Source: J051 sp040752255 (GTDB lineage Bacteria > Armatimonadota > Fimbriimonadia > Fimbriimonadales > ATM1). Taken from it: a stretch of 31,011 nt of DNA. The stretch covers positions 1-31,011 of the forward strand of contig JBFMFD010000006.1 in NCBI GenBank assembly GCA_040752255.1, given 5' to 3'. The notes under the pieces are model-generated. The model worked only from the letters and a program-made list of their open reading frames with translations, was not told the DNA's origin and did not search any database. Positions 26,767 to 31,011 of this stretch are shown in pieces. A program made the position numbers and the translations under genes. The stretch's first letter is position 1. Each line of letters starts with the position of its first letter.

Positions 26767-27918
26767 ATGGCGAAACGTTTGAACCAGGCTCTAGGGGTCG
26801 ACATCGGCACCCAGAGCATCAAGATTGCTGCCGTTCGGATGGCCGGCGCGCCTTCCGTAACGGCGCTCGGCATGGCGAGCACCCCGAGCGGAACCTGTGA
26901 CCACACGGGCATCTTCGACCCCAAGGCGCTCGGCGCCGCGCTACGCGCTCTTCTGGCGGAGACCGGCGTCGGGGTGAAGGACGTGGTGTTCTGCCTGAAT
27001 GGACAGTCCTCCGTAGTCGTGCGCAACCTTGAGGTTCCCAAGATGTCCGACGCAGAGCTCCGCGACCACATGGCTTGGGAGATTCAGCGGAACATCCCCT
27101 TCGCCGAAAGCACAGTGGTCAGCGATTACCGCTCAATCCCGAACCCGAACCTGGATGCCACTCAGAACATGGAGGTCGTGATGGCGGTGTCGCCCCAGAG
27201 CGCCGTAGAGACGGTCGTCGAACTGATTCGAGGCGCCGGCTGCAAGCCCGCCGCGATTGACGTCGAGCCGCTCGGCCTCGGCCGTGTGTTGCTCATGTCT
27301 CATCCATCCGACTTGGCGACGAAGAACATATGCCTTGTGCACGTGGGGCACTCGGTTACGGGCATCAACATGTACCGCAACGGCATCCTCGCCTTCCCGC
27401 GTACGATTCCGCTGGGCAGCTCGCTGTGGACCAAGGCGATTTCCGAGACGCTCGGCGTTGGTTGGGATGATGCCGAGGCGCTGAAGAAACAGACCCACGT
27501 GAAGAGCACGGCTGGTGGGATGGGCGCTACGGTCCAGGCGTACAACCCGTTCGCTCCTGCCCCCGAGGATGCGTCCGCCGAAGAGCAAACCGCCCCGGTG
27601 CCCGCCCCTGAGGAGGACGACCGCGCGCTGAAAGCGATCCTGCCTCAGCTCGAGGAGTTTGTAGCCGAGATCCGCCGCTCGATCGACTACTACCAGTCCC
27701 GAGGCGGCGAGGTGGAGGAGATCGCCTTGAGCGGCGGCGGGGCCATGCTCAGCGGCATTGACGACTACGTGGGCCGGTCCCTGGGCCTGCCCGTATCCCG
27801 CGTGAACCCGCTTCAGGGTATCACAGTAGAGGCTCCTGGGGCTGAAACCTTGGGCGATGGCCAAGCATCTCAATATGCGACGGCTATCGGCATGGGCCTG
27901 TTTATTGCCTTCGAGTAA
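26767..27918 (+). CDS. pilM: Type IV pilus alignment ATPase-like protein PilM
   Basis: This 383-residue cytoplasmic actin-fold protein binds the N-terminus of PilN and couples the motor to the alignment complex. The FtsA/actin phosphate-1 motif is ALGVDIGTQSIKIAAV at 8-23. The PilM-typical LEVPKMSDAELRDHMAWEIQRNIPF region comes next. A late nucleotide-fold motif SGGGAML starts at S322. A Pro/Glu-rich loop (about nt 27541-27620, APAPEDASAEE) looks like a flexible insertion. The start is ATG 26767 with an ideal AGGAGG. It heads the operon pilM-N-O-P-Q and has its own promoter. Confidence 0.95.
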   Translation: MAKRLNQALGVDIGTQSIKIAAVRMAGAPSVTALGMASTPSGTCDHTGIFDPKALGAALRALLAETGVGVKDVVFCLNGQSSVVVRNLEVPKMSDAELRDHMAWEIQRNIPFAESTVVSDYRSIPNPNLDATQNMEVVMAVSPQSAVETVVELIRGAGCKPAAIDVEPLGLGRVLLMSHPSDLATKNICLVHVGHSVTGINMYRNGILAFPRTIPLGSSLWTKAISETLGVGWDDAEALKKQTHVKSTAGGMGATVQAYNPFAPAPEDASAEEQTAPVPAPEEDDRALKAILPQLEEFVAEIRRSIDYYQSRGGEVEEIALSGGGAMLSGIDDYVGRSLGLPVSRVNPLQGITVEAPGAETLGDGQASQYATAIGMGLFIAFE

Positions 27919-27939
27919 CGGTTTGGTGAGAGAAAAAGC

Positions 27940-28716
27940 ATGAGACTGAATCTACTACCAAGGGCGACGAGAAAGCGCACGGCGGGAATGCCGGTGTTCT
28001 TCCTCATGCTGCTGCTCGTGCTGCTGAACTTTGCTGCAGCCTGGGTGTTGAAGACCAATACCTCCAACGAACTCGCCGCACTCAAGGAGGAGCAGACGCT
28101 GAAGGAGCAGGAGGCGGATAAGGTCCGTAGGACTGCGGCGCAAGCAGACGAGATTATCTCGAGCGCCAAGATCGTCCTAACGAACACGGCCCTCGTGGGG
28201 CAGATCGAGTCGGCAAACGTCGCGTACCCTGATCTGTACGACGAGTTGATGGACTACGTACCGTCGTTCTTCAGGATTCGGTCCCTGACCGCATCCTCGA
28301 GCGGAGAGAACGCAACGGTAGTCATCCAGGGGTACCTGCGTACCTTCCAGCAATACAGCGACATGATGATCGCCTTGCTGCGCTTTCCGGGTGCAGTCAG
28401 CGTCGGGCGCTCCGGGTTTGGTCCGGTCGCTCCCGGCGACGAAGGCCCGTTCGGTTACAACCCGGACACCGCGGACCGTGGGCCGATTCCCGGTTGGTCG
28501 GCGGTGACGTTCACGCTTGTAGTGCAGGGCCGTGACCTGCGAGCACCGGATATTCAGCCAACCCTACGCTCCGCTGCGGAGGGTGTTAGCACGCCTGGCG
28601 TGCCGACGCCTGCCAGCGGTTCAGGCCAGGGAGGACCGGGCGGCGGAAGGCCTGGTAGCTCCGGCCCGGGACCAAGCGGTGGCGGCCGCGGACCGGCGAT
28701 CGGAGGGATGAACTAA
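27940..28716 (+). CDS. pilN: Type IV pilus alignment protein PilN
   Basis: This 258-residue bitopic inner-membrane protein starts with the PilM-binding motif RLNLLP (residues 2-7). A single membrane segment follows (PVFFLMLLLVLLNFAAAWVL), then a coiled-coil-like stretch ELAALKEEQTLKEQEADKV, and then a ferredoxin-like domain (RIRSLTASSSGENATVVIQGY). The C-terminal 50 or so residues are Gly/Ser/Pro-rich and not part of normal PilN, which is about 180-200 residues. The ribosome binding site GGTGAG (27925-27930) supports ATG 27940. It lies 21 bases after pilM and 1 base before pilO, so it forms the PilN-PilO pair in the periplasm. Confidence 0.93.
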   Translation: MRLNLLPRATRKRTAGMPVFFLMLLLVLLNFAAAWVLKTNTSNELAALKEEQTLKEQEADKVRRTAAQADEIISSAKIVLTNTALVGQIESANVAYPDLYDELMDYVPSFFRIRSLTASSSGENATVVIQGYLRTFQQYSDMMIALLRFPGAVSVGRSGFGPVAPGDEGPFGYNPDTADRGPIPGWSAVTFTLVVQGRDLRAPDIQPTLRSAAEGVSTPGVPTPASGSGQGGPGGGRPGSSGPGPSGGGRGPAIGGMN

Positions 28717-28717
28717 G

Positions 28718-29605
28718 ATGTCGAGAGTCAGCGCTTACGTTTGGATTGTCTGTGGACTCGTCCTGATGGGCGTGACTTGGGCAGGCTTTTGGTGGTTGAA
28801 GATCGGCCCCGAGCGTGAGGAGGTCTCCGCCTATCGGGAAGTGAACGCCAAGCTCGACACCATCATCTCGGAGCCGAGCCGCGAGCAGGCGCGAGACCGC
28901 GTAGCCAAGGCGCTGGAAGCGGTGAATGCGGCCCAGATTGACTGGAAGAGAATCGCCGAGACGAAGACCCCCAGCCGCGGTCGCTTCAATCTACTCGACC
29001 ACCGCTGGCAACTGACCGTCAACGCCCGGGAGTGGCACTCTGGGGTTGAGGCGGACCTGAAACGCTGGATCGCCCGGAGTGGCGTGCGGGTTCTCTCACC
29101 CACGAACGAGGCAGGCGAAATCGGCCCGTTCGTGCCGTACCCAACGGACAGCGCGAACGAATTGATCGAGTTTTACTTCAACTACCCCGCGCTGCCCTAC
29201 CCGGTTGCCATCTGGGACCTGGGAACGATAACGGTGGAAGGCACCTACGATCAGATCGTCCGGCATGTGCGCTCCTGGAATGACATCCCTGGATATATTG
29301 CCAGCGTGCGCGGATTGAGCATTACCGGCACGAACAACAGGCTTCGAGGGACGTACAATCTGGTTGTCGTAGCCTACGTGAATACGGACACAGTTGCGGG
29401 TGGAACCGGCGAAGGTGGGCGCGTTCCCGACATGAGTGCGCGGAACCAGCAGCAGGGCACCGGAGCCTCAGGAGGCAGTGGCACTGCACCCCGTCCTGGC
29501 GGCGGAGCGAGCACGGGCGGCGGTACGGCTGGCTTCGGTGGCGGCGGCGGCGGCGGCGGTGGCGGCAACACCACCGCTGAAGCGAGACTCCCCGGGCAGC
29601 AGTGA
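28718..29605 (+). CDS. pilO: Type IV pilus alignment protein PilO
   Basis: This 295-residue protein has one N-terminal membrane segment (VWIVCGLVLMGVTWAGFWWL), a short helical stalk, and a periplasmic ferredoxin-like domain. The domain is supported by FYFNYPALPYPVAIWDLGTI, then VEGTYDQIVRHVRSWNDIPGYIASVRGLSI, which resembles PilO (G.Y..L..F...L..L..I). A Gly-rich tail of about 60 residues begins near nt 29399 and includes a run of ten glycines. Start is ATG 28718, one base after the pilN stop, with GGAGGG at 28702-28707. Its partner is PilN. The tail makes it longer than the usual 200-residue PilO. Confidence 0.88.
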   Translation: MSRVSAYVWIVCGLVLMGVTWAGFWWLKIGPEREEVSAYREVNAKLDTIISEPSREQARDRVAKALEAVNAAQIDWKRIAETKTPSRGRFNLLDHRWQLTVNAREWHSGVEADLKRWIARSGVRVLSPTNEAGEIGPFVPYPTDSANELIEFYFNYPALPYPVAIWDLGTITVEGTYDQIVRHVRSWNDIPGYIASVRGLSITGTNNRLRGTYNLVVVAYVNTDTVAGGTGEGGRVPDMSARNQQQGTGASGGSGTAPRPGGGASTGGGTAGFGGGGGGGGGGNTTAEARLPGQQ

Positions 29606-29612
29606 GGTTGGC

Positions 29613-29618
29613 TATAAT
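29613..29618 (+). promoter_or_regulatory. Possible internal -10 box before pilP
   Basis: An exact TATAAT lies between the pilO stop and the pilP start ATG 29647. No -35 box is seen at the right distance and no extended -10, so support is weak. If used, it would give a leader of about 22 bases for pilP and pilQ. Confidence 0.25.
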
Positions 29619-29646
29619 GACCATGAGACCGAGGATAAGAGAAGCG

Positions 29647-30366
29647 ATGAAGAGTTGTCGGATCCTGGCAATGGTCGGCGTCCTGGCTGGTGTAGCCGGG
29701 TGCCAGACCTACGAGGCGGACCGTCCCCAGCCTATCGGGGACTTGACCGCTGACCTGTTCGCCGAATATGAGGCGACCCGGGTTCCGCCCCCACCGGCGG
29801 GTAACCCGACGCCACTGAACCCGAACTCGGTAACCGAAGCCGTGAACGCGGCAACCTTTGCCTCAAGGCGGAACCCGTTCGGCATGTTCTCCGAGGAGGC
29901 CGCCTTCGAAACGGGAATCCGGTATCGTCTGATTCTCTCCAAGATGCCCGGCTACGCTCGGGAGTTTCAGCCGCCTGTGCCGGAGAGCCCGCCGGAGCTG
30001 CAGCCGATAGAGGCTCAGCCGTATCGTCGTTTGGCGGGCATCTACATGGGTGACACGGTCCAGGCGCTCGTCGAAGTCCAGGGCCAGTCGCAGACGTATC
30101 TGGTTAGCCCCGGCGACCGGATCGGCGACACAGAATGGTTCGTCGAGTCCATCGACTCGGAAAAGATGATCCTCCGTCGCTCGAGCAACCGAAAGCCGGA
30201 CCGCGTCGTTGTTTGGCTCGAGTCGCCGCCGTTCCGTCCTGGCTCCCAGGGCGGTGGCGGTGGTCCCTCGCCTGGCGGCACCGGTGGCGGCGGGCAGACG
30301 GGCGGCGGCGGTCCGGTGGGCGGTTCCCGAGGGCCAAGCCTGGGCGGTGGAGCCGGCGGTGGGTAG
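29647..30366 (+). CDS. pilP: Type IV pilus lipoprotein PilP
   Basis: This 239-residue periplasmic lipoprotein links PilN/PilO to PilQ. The lipobox is LAGVAGC (from MKSCRILAMVGVLAGVAGC), which selects ATG 29647 over in-frame starts at 29602, 29617 and 29623. A disordered Pro-rich region follows (TRVPPPPAGNPTPLNP), then RRNPFG. The PilP beta domain is at about residues 127-195: YRRLAGIYMGDTVQALVEV, QTYLVSPGDRIGDTEWFVE, SIDSEKMILRR. This matches the PilP pattern (L.G...G...AL...G..Y.V..GD.IG...). The last 40 or so residues are Gly-rich. The gene lies 41 bases after pilO. Confidence 0.88.
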   Translation: MKSCRILAMVGVLAGVAGCQTYEADRPQPIGDLTADLFAEYEATRVPPPPAGNPTPLNPNSVTEAVNAATFASRRNPFGMFSEEAAFETGIRYRLILSKMPGYAREFQPPVPESPPELQPIEAQPYRRLAGIYMGDTVQALVEVQGQSQTYLVSPGDRIGDTEWFVESIDSEKMILRRSSNRKPDRVVVWLESPPFRPGSQGGGGGPSPGGTGGGGQTGGGGPVGGSRGPSLGGGAGGG

Positions 30367-30440
30367 GCCCTGTCCGTCCCCCGAGGCAGTAACGAATTGA
30401 TTGACTGAGACGTTAAAACAGTAGTGAGGTGACGCACAAG

Positions 30441-31011
30441 ATGAAACGAAACATTGCATTGATGGTATCGACTTTGGCAATCGGCGCCTTCCTGGTCGCT
30501 CCCACATCGAGCATGGCACAGGAGGACCCGAGTCAGAAGCTCGTTCCGCATTTGGAGCTCCAGCAGGCTGAGATCCGAGACGCGCTGAAACTGTTGTTTG
30601 AGAGCGTTGGGATCCAGAACTGGGGTATCGCCAACGACGTTCAGGGAACGGTCACGATCAAGGTTACCAACCTGCCGTTCGAGACGGTGCTGCGCAACAT
30701 CCTGAACCAGGTCGGCGCAACGTGGAGAGTTGAAGCCGGCGTGTATCAGATCGTGAAGCGCGAGCCCCCGGCACCGCCCCCGACGGGCGGCGGAGACACA
30801 GGCTCTGTAGCCTCGTCTACCGTGACGCGCAAGATTCAGATCAGCCACGCTGACCCCATGCTGATTGCACTGCTGCTGAGCGGTGAAGAGCTGCAGTTCG
30901 GCCTTCCGCCTGAACTGAGCACGTTTAGCGGTGCGCAGTTCGGTGGCTTTGGCGGCGGCGGCTTCGGCGGCGGCGGTGGCGGCTTCGGCGGCGGTGGCGG
31001 CTTCGGCGGCG
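30441..31011 (+). CDS. pilQ: Type IV pilus secretin PilQ (3' partial)
   Basis: The frame is open from ATG 30441 to the right edge, giving 190 visible residues; the stop is outside. A signal peptide is visible (MKRNIALMVSTLAIGAFLV, cut near A26-Q27). An STN/secretin N0-like domain lies at about residues 38-110: LELQQAEIRDALKLLFES, GTVTIKVTNLPFETVLRNIL, then YQIVKREPP. Residues after 168 become a run of FGG/GGG repeats at the window edge. Members of this family form the outer-membrane pore through which the pilus passes. The barrel itself is not in the window. GAGGTG at 30425-30430 is the likely ribosome binding site. It is the last visible gene of pilM-N-O-P-Q. Confidence 0.9.
   Translation, partial: MKRNIALMVSTLAIGAFLVAPTSSMAQEDPSQKLVPHLELQQAEIRDALKLLFESVGIQNWGIANDVQGTVTIKVTNLPFETVLRNILNQVGATWRVEAGVYQIVKREPPAPPPTGGGDTGSVASSTVTRKIQISHADPMLIALLLSGEELQFGLPPELSTFSGAQFGGFGGGGFGGGGGGFGGGGGFGG

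Noticed and set aside
29533..29571. GGC-rich tract as a possible microsatellite or DNA repeat element
   Set aside because: It is in frame and simply encodes the glycine run of the PilO tail. It is reported as a protein feature and not as a separate repeat.
30397..30425. TTGATT/TTGACT boxes before pilQ
   Set aside because: No -10 box lies at a suitable distance, and pilQ is close behind pilP in the same operon.

Overview
The window is a GC-rich bacterial stretch with every credible gene on the + strand. It is almost entirely a type IV pilus (T4P) locus from a diderm bacterium. The outer membrane is implied by a secretin (PilQ), a lipoprotein PilP and an LptC/LptA-like protein at the left edge. 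The prepilin style (FTLIELL followed by FPVFNRAK), the giant secreted beta-propeller proteins and the glycine-rich tails would fit Armatimonadota (Fimbriimonadia-like). That assignment is inference; no rRNA or marker gene in the window proves it.

Layout. 1-738: C-terminal part of a secreted protein with carboxypeptidase-regulatory-like beta domains. 716-2098: membrane-anchored LptC/LptA (OstA)-like protein. 2212-6554: pilB, pilT and pilC (extension ATPase, retraction ATPase, inner-membrane platform), with a perfect inverted repeat between pilB and pilT and a strong terminator-like hairpin after pilC. 6674-7684: pilD, the prepilin peptidase, whose real start may be a CTG 18 bases upstream. 7756-15689: four proteins with class III prepilin leaders in the order GspG/H-, GspI/PilV-, GspJ/PilW- and GspK/PilX-like. 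The last three are very large (666, 709 and 980 residues). 15686-26631: two giant exported proteins (1496 and 2140 residues) with beta-propeller repeats and EF-hand-like calcium loops. A sigma70-type promoter (TTGACA, 18 bases, TATGAT) at 26708-26737 then starts the alignment/secretin operon pilM-pilN-pilO-pilP-pilQ. pilQ runs off the right edge.

Working together. PilD trims the prepilins. PilB and PilT work through PilC to extend and retract the filament. PilM-N-O-P links the inner-membrane machine to the PilQ secretin. In proteobacteria the minor pilin genes (fimT-pilV-pilW-pilX) are followed by pilY1, which encodes a large calcium-binding beta-propeller tip adhesin. Here the minor pseudopilin genes are followed by two giant propeller proteins in the same positions. 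The most interesting proposal is that 7756-26631 encodes an oversized pilus-tip complex with PilY1-like cargo that shares no obvious sequence with known PilY1. Shared small beta modules across the pseudopilins and one giant protein, and the glycine-rich tails on most pilMNOPQ products, also look distinctive.

No tRNA, rRNA, CRISPR array, insertion sequence or phage gene was seen.
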